Shown here: piece after piece, positions 10,487 to 21,756 of the stretch | Position numbering within the stretch: the first letter of the stretch is position 1 | Layout: every line of letters starts with the position of its first letter | Assembly (NCBI RefSeq): GCF_019320115.1 | Contig: NC_089584.1 | Location: forward strand, 60,403,633 to 60,467,632 | Direction: 5' to 3' | Length of the DNA: 64,000 nt | Origin: Miscanthus floridulus | Lineage: Eukaryota; Streptophyta; Magnoliopsida; Poales; Poaceae | The notes under the pieces: generated by a model | Seen by the model: the letters and a program-made list of their open reading frames with translations, nothing else | Told to the model about the DNA's origin: nothing | Database searches by the model: none | Position numbers and translations under genes: made by a program

Positions 10487-12511
10487 TGAAAGCTCCTAAT
10501 GGCTAGAGGGGGTGAATAGCCTATTAAAAATTTCTACAACAACACTTAGCAAACAGGTTAGATAAATATGAGGCGAAGCGAGTGTTGTACTAGCCTACTA
10601 AAAATGCAAGCCACCTACCACAATTCTAGTTTCTATAGTCTCTATCCACATAATGGCTATGTCACTACACTAAGTTAGTGTGCTCTCAAAGGCTAACTAA
10701 AGAGCCACACTAACCAAACTAATAAGCTCTCACGACTAACTATACTAAAGAGCTTGACAACTAGTTTGCGGTAATATAAAGAGAGAGAGCAAGATGATTA
10801 TATCACTGTGGCAAGTGACCAATGAGTGAATACTAATGAATACTAAGGAGACAATCAAGACACAATGATTTTTCCTCTGAGGTTCACTTGCTTGCCGGCA
10901 AGCTAGTCCCCATTGTGGCTATTCACTCACTTGGAGGTTCACGCACTAATTGGCATCACACGCCAAACCCTCAATAGGGTGCCACACAACCAACACAAGA
11001 TGAGGATCACACAAGCCACGTGCAATCCACTAGAATACCTTTTGGCTCTCCGCTGGGGAAAGGTCAAGAGCCCATCATAATCACCACGATCACAGTCGGA
11101 GACAATCACCAACCTCCGCCCGATGATCCTCGCTGCTCCAAGCCATCTAGGTGGAGACAACCACCAAGAGTAACAAGCAAATCCCACAGCAAAACATAAA
11201 CACCAAGTGCCTCTAGATGCAAACACTCAAGCAATGCACTTAGATTCACTCCCAATCTCACAAAGATGATGAATCAATGATGGAGATGAGTGGGAGGGCT
11301 TTGGCTAAGCTCACAAGGTTGCTATGTCAATGCAAATGGCCAAGAGAGTGAGCTAGACCCAGCCAAATGATATTTATAGATACCCCAAACAATAGAGTCG
11401 TTGGCTCAATTATTGGGCTGACTGCGGGATGACCGAATGTGCAGGTCATGTGCACCGGACACATCCGGTGTGGTGACCGGACGTGTCCAGTCATAGTGTC
11501 TGATCGTAGCTTGAACGCCATGTGTCCCTTTCAAATTGTTTAGCCATTGGCTCCCAATGGCTATCTCTGTGCACAGTAATACTACGTGATTGGACACGCA
11601 GTTAGAAAATGATCGAACCTAGGAGATGCAGTGTCAGGTCAAGTCTAGAGACCTCCCAGAGCCGCTCTAGGCCAACCGAACACATCTGATCACACCGGAC
11701 CAGACGCTCCCAGCGTCCGATGAATTATTACGCTAAAAACCTAAGACTTGCTGGTTCACACCGAACACGTTCGGTCGCTTTCTGCAATCCTGCTTTGGGC
11801 TATATCACTTTGACCTAACGCTGAATAGTAACTTGTCAGCGTCCAGTCACTCCACTAAGCCAGAGTCCGATCACTTTCACTTAGTCGCTCACCTCAGATC
11901 CAAATATCAGACGCGTTCGGTCTAGATTTTGGATGTGTCCGGTCACTTCTATCTAACTACACCAAGACTAGACAAAATACCGGATGTGTCCGGTAGAATT
12001 TTGAACATGTCCGGTCACTCTATGACCAGCGGGACTAACTCCTTTTCAAATACCCTTGATCAAATGTGCCAACCACCAAGTGTATCACCTTGTGCATATG
12101 TGTTAGCATATATTCACAAATGTTTTCATGGGTGTTAGCACTCCACTAGATCCTAAATGCATATGCAATGAGTTAGAGCGTCTAGTGGCACTTTGATAAC
12201 CGCATTTTGATATGAGTTACAACCCTCTTAATAGTACGACTATCGATCCTAAATGTGATCACACTTGTTAAGTGTCTCGATCACTAAACCAAAAAACTCC
12301 TATCAATTTCACCTTTGCCTTGAGCTTTTTATTTTTCTCTTTCTTCTTTTCCAAGTCCAAGCACTTGATCATCACCATGGCATCACCATCAACATGATCT
12401 TCACTGTTGCTTCACCACTTGGAATAATGCTACCTATCTCATGATCACTTAGATGAACTAGGTTAGCACTTAGGGTTTCATCAATTCAACAAAACCAAAC
12501 TAGAGCTTTCA
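10487..12511 (-). repeat. 5' LTR of the Sirevirus
   Basis: This LTR is 2025 bp, the same length as the 3' LTR, with intact ends (plus strand TGAAAGCTCC to AGAGCTTTCA). It holds the promoter for the element. A TATAAATA box lies on the minus strand at 11371-11378, and the CCGGAC/GTCCGG palindrome-rich part (about 11440-12020) lies upstream of it in the U3 sense. An open frame of 95 codons (10939-11226, minus) sits about 150 bp downstream of the TATA box. Confidence 0.92.
11371..11378 (-). promoter_or_regulatory. TATA box in Sirevirus 5' LTR
   Basis: TATAAATA on the minus strand, preceded in transcription direction by the palindrome-rich block. The same box is kept in the 3' LTR (about 1361-1368), which supports a promoter role. 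Confidence 0.55.
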
Positions 12512-13026
12512 GCATCGTTATTGTCCTTGGCTTCGAAGACAGTCATTGCTCCTCCAATGCCTTCATAACTAGAGCCTTCATGGTGAGCTCAAGATTAGCC
12601 TCTCGGTCTTTGCCATGTTTCTTGTACATGTGTTGGTCCTCTTTGAATCTCCTCTTTGAATCCCTATTTCCAGGTCATTCTTTTCCCTAGCCCCCTAGTG
12701 CGGCCTGCATGCTCAGGGTTTCCCAAGGCAAGACTAAGCACGTTAGACTCTTCGAAAGGCTTGAAAGAGCCCTTCTCCTTGTCTTCAGCATATTTCAGTA
12801 TCTTTGATACTACATGTTCTGTCTTTGGGTTATTAAACTTAAGTCCACTGGATGCTTCTGTACTAGTACTCCTACTAAGGATCCAGTTCCTTGAGCGTAA
12901 CTTCAACCCACTCAAGGAGAATGACCCGGATGCGATGGCCTCTTCCTCTATCTTCCTAAACTGCTCCTCCTTGCTATAGTAGCCACTAAGACCTAGATGA
13001 TGGTGGTGTTTGTTCCTCTTCATCAG
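12512..13026 (-). pseudogene. CACTA-1 ORF1 fragment, Transposase_24-like domain
   Basis: A 119-residue open frame (12664-13023) starts at a KRNKHHHHLG block, includes GYYSKEEQFRKIEEEA and KILKYAEDKEKGSF, and ends at GLGKRMTWK. It matches the two ORF1 copies of CACTA-2 (for example 56970-57330) residue for residue with moderate divergence. In En/Spm-like elements this plant-specific ORF1 domain (Transposase_24 family) belongs to the non-catalytic, TNPA-like product. The match continues to 12512 in a broken frame (GRDRE.. block). It is interrupted at 13027 by a Ty3 LTR. Confidence 0.75.
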
Positions 13027-14571
13027 TGTTTGCGGTCATTACCGATCAAATCCGACTACCAATTAAGACACAAAAAGAGGAAAAATAAGCAATCTTGATC
13101 ACATATGCATTTACTACTAAGTTCCACATGTATTTGGATAACATTATTTTGTAGGCCACAAATACAAATACATGGAATAATTCACCAAAAGGCACGAAGG
13201 AAACAAGGGAGACTCCCATCAACTTAGTGCAAACTAGGCAAAACACCACGGAGCAGGGATCCATGTCCAGCCCATGGCCTACCAGGCGAACGCGGTGGCG
13301 TGTGGCCATAGTCAAGGGGCGACTGACCCCTAGGGGCAGGCGCCCCCTGCTAGCGCTGCTCAGCCGTGCCTCGCTCTAGCGGTGGCATGCCCCCATGCTG
13401 AGGCGATGCATCCCATGCTTTCACGTCAAAGATAGATAGAAGCACCACCTTGCTATTTTATAAATAGAGGGGTATCCCTCCCTCTCTCAACACACTTCAC
13501 TTGAGCATCACCTCACACACCTCACTCTCTAGTAGTAGTAGCTTTAGAGCAAGGCAAAGCTACCTTGGAGAGCTTGGTTCCTTGGAAGAAGAGACCTTTG
13601 GGTATGAATAGAGATATGAGTTCTTCCAAAGTTATGCTCTCATATGATATTTATAGTCATACTTATGAACTAGAGTATAGTTATTGTATTATAATCTTGA
13701 TATATGAACTAGTCTATAGTTTATGTGTCATGAAAGTAACACACTTAACTTTATGCTTAAACACTCAGATAACTTATATAATTGAAACTAGAGCAAAGTT
13801 GAGGTGGCGGTTCATCATGCTGTTAGATGTGCCCAAGTTCTTTACCTATCGATCTGTAGGGTCGGAGACCCGGGGGGATTTGGGTAGTTTCTGTATACGC
13901 AAGCATGGTGCTTGGGTATGGAGAGATAGGTGAATGCATTGTCCCTTTCCATGTTTGAGGGGTAGACGGCAAGTGGTGATAGCCCTATCCATCCCTTGTA
14001 ATCCCCCACGTTTGACTGGAGTGTAGGAGTCTAAATTGTCACATGGGGTTGCTGGTAGACCAATACTCAGCGGCCTTGTGACCTGCTTCACACTTAGCCC
14101 TAAGACTAATTATGTAACTTGTATGATCATTAACTAATCTTTGTATGACTATACTAGACCAATGCCTGCTCGACTAGGATTATTCTTTTATTCTTTCTTC
14201 TCTAATTTATTCTTTGAGGAATGCCAAGTGTGTGTCCACTATCTTGAAATCACCGTTCTTACCCCTATTATAAACATTGGTGTACTTGCAAGCATTATTA
14301 TTCAAGTTCATATCCATACTAGACTCTTAAATAAATGCCCTCCTTTGGGAAAAATATAAATAACAATACTCTGAATACTTTCGGGTGAAATGCTACAATG
14401 ATAGCTCTGTGCGCTTGCGGATAAATATCTAAAATTGTTAAGGAACTATCAAGGCTATTACTTAGTGGTATTGCTAATCATTAGTGATGATGCTAAGAAA
14501 TACCAACAAGCATTTCTAGCATTGTTGCTAGGGATAGATTCTATCTCCATACTTGGTGATTGCGTTTAGAA
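13027..14571 (+). mobile_element. Ty3/gypsy LTR plus primer-binding site, truncated insertion
   Basis: The segment has no counterpart in CACTA-2 and splits ORF1 between its RNKHHHH block and the upstream LSA-type block. The proposed LTR (13027-14512) starts TGTTTGCGG and ends AACAAGCA. It carries TATAAATA at 13459-13466 followed by a C/T-rich start region. Directly after it, 14515-14533 resembles the TGGCGCCGTTGCCGGGG primer-binding site used by Athila/Tat-type Ty3 elements, with C-to-T and G-to-A changes. Internal sequence stops after about 40 bp. No clear target duplication was seen, so the exact borders and family are uncertain. Confidence 0.5.
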
Positions 14572-15999
14572 ATGCCAATAGCCAGCTCGATGTTACAGGC
14601 ACTAAGGGCCAATGCTTCCGGTGAAGTCTTTTGAGCCACAAGGTCTGCTCATTGACTAGGAGTTATGTGGCCGAACTCATTGAAGGGAGTTAACCCCTTT
14701 TAGATATAGTTCTTGTTGAGGTCTGACCTCCAACGTCGGAATAACTCTCCCATTATCTTCAGAGCTTGATGTTTTACTAGTTGATGGCTTCCCTTCGGAA
14801 ACCAGAAATTGACCATCAGGAACTTCTTCCATAGATCTCTCTTTGTCTCCTCTGGTACTTTTTTCTAGCTGCTGATAGCTAGGTTCAACTGATCTCTTGC
14901 TAGGGCCCTGATCGCATTATGGAATCGTCCTCTAAGATGCTTTGGCTGATGGATCTCCCTTGCTATCCTGACCTCTGTGATCACATAGCATGCCTTATCT
15001 GGATATTGGTTATTTTTTTGTCCCCCCGTTTCCTCTTTGGCTTGGTACCCGAGTTAGTGGATGTGGGTTGAGGTTGTGGAGCAGAGGCGGGAATGTCCAA
15101 CTCTATGGTTGTTGCCTCTGATCTCCCTCCCTTTGCTCTGTCTTGTCTAGCAAGATGTTGCGGACGTTAACATTGTCTTTTTGGAGTTTTAGGAGGAGCC
15201 TATATATATGGGAGGTCAAAGTGTTAGTAATTGTAACACGATCAAATCATTAGCAAAATTTGCAAACTAAGGCATTATCCCTACCTCCTCGTTCGGGTCA
15301 AAATCCTTGTCCAACTCCTTCTCCATTGCCTTCCTTCTGACTTCACATGGGAAAGGATCCTTGGGACTTTTATATGCCTCTTATTCAAACTCGTTATCAT
15401 CTTCTTCTTCGTCATCGCTTCCAGTAGCCTCTCCGGCTCTTCCCTCTTCTCCCTCTTCCGCGTCAGACTAATCCTGAGTAAGCATCTCTACTAGACCCTT
15501 GTCTAGCTCATCATTGAACTGCTCCTAAGTAATGTGCTCTAGTTCTGGCTCTTCAAAGATTGGCCCATGCTTAGGGCTTGGAGTTGCACTATCTCTTGTC
15601 CACGTCATTTCATGTTTTGTTCTAATAGAATCAAGAAAGTTGACTTTAGATATGAGAGAAGATAAAAAACATAGCAATAGATCAAAAAACGAGTAGTAGC
15701 AGTAGTGGATGCCTTAGAAACATGTCAATCATCATTTGATCATGAACTTAGAGCATCATGGCATCATAAACACAGTGAGCATATAAAAAAGACAGTAGGG
15801 GCGGTTGGTAATGATGTCAAGTTTCTCACAAGTTCATGATCATCAGCTCATATTCTAGATATTTTCTAGAGTTGAACAATTTCATCGTTAGCAAAAGAGA
15901 GAGGAGAGAATAGGATAGTTGGCAAGAAAAATAGCTACTGCTTCCCAAACATAGAGGAGAGGAAAAGGTGGCCAAAAAAGTAGTTGCTACTTCCTAAAC
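14572..15999 (-). pseudogene. CACTA-1 ORF1, upstream exons and intron, decayed
   Basis: Read on the minus strand, 14590-14960 matches the block of CACTA-2 ORF1 around 56570-56960 (the EILEPKELRGRFRNA region and the loop before the RNKHHHH block). Positions 15300-15600 match the acidic first exon (Glu/Asp-rich stretch at about 15395-15480, then the start-like PWTP region near 15590). Positions 15620-15940 match the non-coding 55640-55970, including its ATTATATGGAATATGAGC-like block. No long frame survives. The homology is clear by order and by conserved short blocks, but copy quality is poor. Confidence 0.6.
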
Positions 16000-16690
16000 A
16001 TAGTAGTAGTAGAGGAGAGGAGAGGAGATAAAAACAAAAATAGTGAGCATATATAAAGACAGTGGGCATATATAAAAACATAGTGAGAGGAGGCTCTACA
16101 AAGTAGTAGTAGAAGTAGGAGTAGTAGGAGAGGACAGGAGAGTAGTAGAAGTAGGAATAGTAGGAGAGGAGAGGAGAGTAGTAGTAGAAGTAGTAGAAGT
16201 AGGAGTAGTGGGAGAGGAGAGGAGAGTAGTAGTAGAAGTACGAGTAGTAGGAGAGGATAGGAGAGTAGTAGTAGAAGTAGTAGAAATAGGAGTGGTAGGA
16301 GAGGGCAGAAGAGTAGTAGAAGTAGGAGTAGTAGGAGAGGGTAGAAGAGTAGTAGAAGTAGGAGCAGTAGGAGAGGAGAGAAGAGTAGTAGTAGAAGTAG
16401 GAGTAGTAGGAGAGGAGAGGAGAGTAGTAGTAGAAGTAGTAGAAGTAGGAGAGGAGAGTAGTAGTAGAAATAGTAGTAGTAGGAGAGGATAGGAGAGTAG
16501 TAGTTGTAGAAGTAGTAGAGTAGGAGCTGAGGGAGAGGAGAGTAGTAGAAAGTGGAGTAGTAGGAGGAGGAGAGGAGAGGAGAGTAGTAGTAGAAGTAGT
16601 ACAAGTAGGACTAGTAGGAGAGGAGAGGAGAGTAGTAGTTGAATTAGTAGAAATAGGAGTAGTAGGAGAGGACAGAAGAGTAGAAGTAGC
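16000..16690. repeat. Purine-rich GTA/GGA microsatellite of CACTA-1
   Basis: About 690 bp of imperfect repeats built from AGTAGTAGAAGTAGGAG and GGAGAGGAGAGG blocks. It occupies the same place in CACTA-1 as the TAC/CTA-rich stretch does in CACTA-2 (54423-55490), just before the acidic first exon. Both strands give long low-complexity frames rich in Ser, Tyr, Leu or Arg; these are artefacts of the repeat and I do not call them genes. Confidence 0.85.
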
Positions 16691-16719
16691 TGATGAGGCT
16701 CTACAAAGCAGTTGCTGCC

Positions 16720-17221
16720 TATCAAAAGGGGCATATATAAACACAGTGGGCATATACAATCATAGTGGGCATATATAAACACAATGGGCATATATATAAA
16801 CAGGGGGATGTCCAAAAACAATGGGCATATATAAAAATAGTGAGCATGTATAATCATAGTGAACATATCTAAAAACAATGGGCATATATAAAAATAGTGA
16901 GCATGTCTAAAAATAATGGGCATATATAAAAACAATGAGCATGTGTAATCACAATGAGCATGTCTAAAAACAATGGGCATATATAAAAATAGTGAGCATG
17001 TATTATCACAGTGAGCATGTCTAAAAACAATGGGCATATATAAAAACAGTGAGCATGTCTAAAAACAATGGGCATATATAAAAACGGAGCATGTATAATC
17101 ACAGTGAGTATGTCTAAAAACAATGGGCATATATAAAAATAGTGAGCATGTCTAAAAACAATGGGCATATATCAAAATAGTGAACATGTATAATCGCAGT
17201 GAGCATGTCTAAAAACAATGG
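16720..17221. repeat. Minisatellite with ATGGGCATATATAAAA core, interrupted
   Basis: Repeats of the form ATGGGCATATATAAAAA followed by TAGTGAGCATGTCTAAAAA or GTGAGCATGTATAATC occur about a dozen times. The array continues at 19131-19200 on the other side of a solo LTR, so it was one array before that insertion. It lies between the GC-rich leader and the microsatellite of CACTA-1, and CACTA-2 has no counterpart. Confidence 0.85.
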
Positions 17222-19130
17222 TGAAAGCTCTAGTTTGGTTTTGGTGAATTGATAAAACCCTAAGTGCTAACCTAGTTTATCAAGTGATCATGAGATAGGT
17301 AGCACATTCCAAGTGGTGAAGCAAATGAAGATCATGACATGATGATGGTGATGGTGATGCCATGGTGATGATCAAGTGCTTAGACTTTAAAAGAAGAAAG
17401 AGAAAAACAAAAGGCTCAAGGCAAAGGTATAAATAGTAGGAGCTATTTTGTTTTGGTGATCAAGACACTTAGAGAGTGTGATCACATTTAGGTTCGATAG
17501 TCGTACTATTAAGAGGGGTGAAACTTGTTACGGAATGCGGTTATCAAAGTGCCACTAGATGCTCTAACTCATTGCATATGCATTTAGGATCTAGTGGAGT
17601 GCTAACACCCTTGAAAATGTTTGTGAAAATATGCTAACACATGTGCACAAGGTGATACACTTGGTGGTTGGCACATTTGAGCAAGGGTTAGGAACTTCAC
17701 CGGCAGAGTGTCCGCCCGTAGAGTGCGGACAGTCCGATGGTGCCACTGGTGCCCTAGATAGAAAAGACGGAGGTCACTGTAAGTGACCGGACGCTGGTCT
17801 CGGTTGGACCGGTGCGTCCGGTCAGTGGCAGCAAAGGGCGTGCAGCATTGGTCTCTGACCGGATGCTGGGTCACTCAGTGACCGAACGCTGACAAGGTGC
17901 GTCCGGTCCTACCAACGTGGCAGTGGAACAGAGGAGTCGCCGAGTGACCGAACGTTGGGTGTGTCTGGTCGAGCATGATCGGACGCGTCCAGTTGTAAAA
18001 AATCATTTCTGGATGCTTACTGGAAATGACCGAACGCTGAGGTCCAGCGTCCGGTCACTTCACAGCAGTGTGTCCGGTCATCACTTGACCATTGAGATTG
18101 GGCGATCAACATTTGAAGAGAGGGGACACGTGGCACGCATCGCATGACCGGAGCGTCCGGTCACCCCGTGTTGTGCCCAATGAAGGGGTACAACGGCTCT
18201 ATTTCATGGGGGCTTCTATTTAAGCCCCATGGCTGGGTCAAGCTCACTCTCTTGGCCATTTGTATTGACATAGCAACCTTGTGAGCTTAGCCAAAGTCCT
18301 CCCACTTATCTCCATCATTGATTCATCATCTTTGTGAGATTGGGAGAGAATCCAAGTGCATTGCTTGAGTGTTTGCATCTAGAGGCACTTCGTGTTCGTG
18401 TTTCGCTACGGCATTCGCTTATTACTCTTGGTGGTTGCTGCCACCTAGACGGCTTGGAGCAGCAAGGATCATCGAGCGGAGGGTGATGATTGTCTCTGGT
18501 TCCGATTGTGGTGATTGTGAGGCGTTCTTGACCTTTCCCCGGTGGAGAACCAAAAGGTACTCTAGTGAATTGCTCCTGACTTGTGTGATCCTCATCTTGT
18601 GTTGCTTGTGCAGCACCCTATTGAGGGTTTGGCGTGTGATGCCAATTAGCGCGTGAACCTCCAAGTGAGTGAATCGCCACAACGAGGAGTAGCTTACCGG
18701 CAAGCAAGTGAACCTCGGTAAAAAATCATTGTGTTCATCATTTGATTCCGAGGTGATTGGTCTTCATTGGTATTCATTCTTGTGATTGTTTGGCTCCTTC
18801 CTCGACACGGCGGTATAAACATCTTGCTCATTCTCTTTACATTACCACAAACTAGTTGTCAAGCTCTTTAGTGTAGCTAGTTGTGAGAGCTTGTTAGTTT
18901 GGTTAGTGTGGCTCTTTAGTTAGCTTTTGAGAGCACACTAACTTAGTGTAGTGTCATAGCTATTGTGTGGATAGAAACTATATAAACTAGAATTGTGGTA
19001 GGTGGCTTGCTATTTTAGTAGGCTAGCGCAACACTTGCTTCGCCTCATAATTGTCTAACCGGTTTGTAAAGTGTCGTTGTAGATTTTTTTAATAGGCTAT
19101 TCACCCCCCTCTAACCATTAGGATATTTCA
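17222..19130 (+). mobile_element. Sirevirus solo LTR (same family as 476-12511)
   Basis: The 1909-bp segment starts TGAAAGCTCTAGTTTGG and ends AGGATATTTCA. It matches the Sirevirus LTRs along its length, in opposite orientation. Perfect 5-bp target duplications flank it: AATGG at 17217-17221 and again at 19131-19135. No internal sequence is left, which indicates LTR-LTR recombination after insertion. Positions 17700-18170 are dense in GACCGGACG/CGTCCGGTC palindromes. The 95-codon frame seen in the other LTRs is open here too (18369-18656). Confidence 0.93.
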
Positions 19131-19200
19131 AATGGGCATATATAAAAATAGTGAGCATGTATAATCATAGTGAGCATGTCTAAAAACAATGGGCATATCA
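19131..19200. repeat. Right part of the interrupted ATGGGCATAT minisatellite
   Basis: Continuation of the array at 16720-17221, displaced by the solo LTR. It begins with the AATGG target duplication and ends at ATGGGCATATCATG. Confidence 0.8.
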
Positions 19201-19299
19201 TGCTACTAGTGTTGAGCTTAAGAAAAATTCATGTTCTTTAACAGCACACACATGGTGCCCAATAAAAATTATTCCAAGCATCTAATGGCTATCAGCTCC

Positions 19300-20018
19300 A
19301 TTTCAGAAGGCTACCGGCACACACATTCACCAAATGCAAGCACCGCATGAACTCAGTGGAGCAGGAATAGAGGAGAAGGGGTAGGGGATACCTGCAGAAG
19401 ATCTAGCCAAAGAAAGGGGTGGTGGGCATGGGGTGGTGGAGCGTGCGCACATTGGACGAATGGCCACTAGGGCAAGCCTGATGGGGCAGGCGGCGCCAAC
19501 GCTGGAGCACACGAGGGCAGGTCGCTAGGGGAGGAGGCGCGGATGCCAGAGGACACGGCCACCAGTGTAGGCCCGTCGGTGTAGCATGCGCGGACACCAG
19601 AGCTGCCGGGGAAGGTAGTGCGGACGTCGGTCGAGGTCGAGGACGGGCAGGGAGGCACGGTGTTGGTCGTCAAGGTCGCCGGGGGCTCGATCTGAAACCC
19701 CGGCTACCATGGAGATGTGGCGGTGTCATGGCGGACTAGAGGTGTCGAGTTATGGCTCAAGGCAGCAACAGCGGCGGGGCGGGGCACGGCGGGTCAGCCG
19801 GCTAGGGCTCAATCTAAAACCCTAGCCACGCGTCGTGGAGATGTGGCGGCCTGGTGGTGTCGAGGTGCGGCTCGGGGGGCGGAGAGGGGGAGAGGGCCGA
19901 GAGGCGACAGCGGTGGCGGTGGTGGTGGGGCGCGGGAGAAAATTGGGTAGCCTGACGGCGTCGGGAGGAAGAATAGAGCACCTAAGACTTAGTCGATTTT
20001 GGTCCCCGAGCGTCCATG
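19300..20018 (-). other. CACTA-1 ORF1 leader exon, GC-rich
   Basis: GC-rich sequence downstream of a minus-strand TATA box, comparable in position and composition with 51690-52088 of CACTA-2. A splice donor is conserved between the two: CTTCTGCAG followed by GTATCC here (exon end at 19392) and CTTCTGCAG followed by GTAAGC at 52088. Short open frames on both strands are composition effects. I infer a non-coding or short-coding first exon. Confidence 0.5.
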
Positions 20019-20026
20019 CTTATATA
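20019..20026 (-). promoter_or_regulatory. TATA box of CACTA-1 ORF1
   Basis: TATATAAG on the minus strand, immediately downstream of GTAGGGGCGGCT-type inverted repeats (20040-20115). The same arrangement of repeats, TATA box and GC-rich leader is seen in CACTA-2 at 51541-51690. Confidence 0.5.
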
Positions 20027-20099
20027 CCAAGGACGATTTGTAGGGGCGGCTTAAAACATCAGCCGTCCCAACAAAAATATTTGTAGGGGCGGTTCCTGA

Positions 20100-21756
20100 T
20101 TACGCCACCCCTACAATTTTTTTTATTTATATAAATTATTAAATATGTATATATTATATCTGTATTTTATAAATAAAATTATTTGGATTACTCTATATAT
20201 GTAAAAAATACATATATATTAAAACAAATTGCTGATATGTATGTATATAATTCTATTTTTCTTTTTTTAAACATATTTAAAATTTTGAAAAATTGAATTT
20301 CAAATTTTTCAATAGAATTTTAGGACACTAAATGACCTCAAATAAAAATGTTATAAATATCAAAGTTGTATACCTCATCAAGATGTGCAACTTTTATTTT
20401 GGTCATTTATTCACGTGACTAAGTTTTGATAATTCAAATTTTGAATTTTAAAAAATTATAACTTCAAACCACATTTTGAAATATCAAATGATTTCAGCTG
20501 AAAATGTCATGAATACAAAAGTTATAGAACTCATCAAAATCTACAAATTTCATTTTGGTCAGCTTTTCATGTGATAAAGTTTGAGCAATTTAAATTTTAA
20601 ATTTAAAAAAATGACAAGTTCAAACCAGATTTGGAAACACCAAATAATTTCTTCTGAAAAAGTGATGAATACCAAAGTTGTATAACTCATCAAGATCTAC
20701 AACTTTTATTTTGGTCATTTATTCATCCAATAAAGTGTCAGTATACATTGTTCATAAATTAACATATCTCTCATATAGTTTCATAAATACTATGAGAGAT
20801 TTATGAATTAGTGAACATTGTTTACTATCACTTTATCGGATAAAAAAATGACCAAAATAAAAGTGGTAGGTATTGATGAGTTTTACAACTTTGGTATTAT
20901 CACTTTTTCAGCTGAAATCATTTGGTATTTCAAAATATGGTTTGAACTTGTCATTTTTTTTAAAATTTAAAATGTGATGATTTTTTCCTAAAATTTTCTA
21001 AAATCATGCTCTATCAAGGTATTGTGTTGAATTTGTCAATCTTTTCGTGTGACAAAGTTTGAGCAATTTAAATTTTGAATTTTAAAAAATAACAAGTTCA
21101 AACCATATTTTGAAACACCAAATGATTTTAGCTAAAAAAGTAATGAATATCAAAGTTGTAAAACTCATCAAGACGTACAACTTTTATTTTGGTTATTTCT
21201 CCATCCGACAAAGTGATAGCAACATTATTCACAAAACTTATATATCTCTCATTGTTTATGAAACCATATGAGAAATGTAAAATTTGTGAATAATGTTTTT
21301 ATCACTTTGTTGGATGAAGAAATGACCAAAATTAAAATTTTAGATCTTGATGAGTTACACAACTTTTATATTCATGATTTTTCCAGCTGAAATCATTTAC
21401 TCTTTGAAAATATTATTTGAACTTGGCATTTTATGAAATTCAAAATTTGAACTTTTCAAACTAAGTCACATGAAAAGACGGTCAAAATGAAAGTTGTAAA
21501 TCATGATGAGTTTTACAACTTTTATGTTTACACATTATCATTTTAGATCATTTTCTGACTTCAAGTTCAATTTGAAGTTCACAAATTCAAATTTTCAATT
21601 TTTAAATATAATTTTTTTATATTTTAAAAAAGAAAATGTATCATTATATATATCTGCAAGTTGTTTTTATGTGTACGGGCAAATATAGCAAATTGTTTTT
21701 AATACATTTATATATTTATACAAAAATATACAAAACTAACATTTGAAAAATACAAA
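20100..21756 (-). repeat. AT-rich subterminal region of CACTA-1
   Basis: About 1.65 kb of AT-rich DNA made of diverged repeats of a block like ATCAAGATCTACAACTTTTA plus TTTTGGTCATTTATTCA, in both orientations and separated by CAAATGATTTCAGCTGAAAA-like blocks. It matches 50180-51520 of CACTA-2. No coding potential. Confidence 0.75.

Larger units (their letters stand above)
476..12511 (-). mobile_element. Sirevirus-type Ty1/copia LTR retrotransposon, complete but decayed
   Basis: Two LTRs of 2025 bp each (476-2500 and 10487-12511) bound the element. The 5' LTR is the right-hand one because the primer-binding site and gag lie next to it. Coding order on the minus strand is gag, protease, integrase, reverse transcriptase, RNase H, which is the Ty1/copia order. 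The long LTRs with CCGGAC/GTCCGG palindromes, repeated purine tracts before the 3' LTR and a lysine-rich gag with CCHC knuckles suggest the Sirevirus (Maximus/SIRE) lineage. The flanks are GCGCC (471-475) and GCATC (12512-12516). Both differ by one base from the GCGTC present at the matching uninterrupted site in CACTA-2 (57467-57472 reversed), so they are read as a decayed 5-bp target duplication. Many stops and frameshifts make it non-autonomous. Confidence 0.9.

Noticed and set aside
15935..17168. Overlapping minus-strand frames of 99-313 codons rich in Ser, Tyr, Leu and in PIVF or YICPLFLD repeats
   Set aside because: They are translations of the GTA/GGA microsatellite and of the ATGGGCATATAT minisatellite; several frames are open at once.
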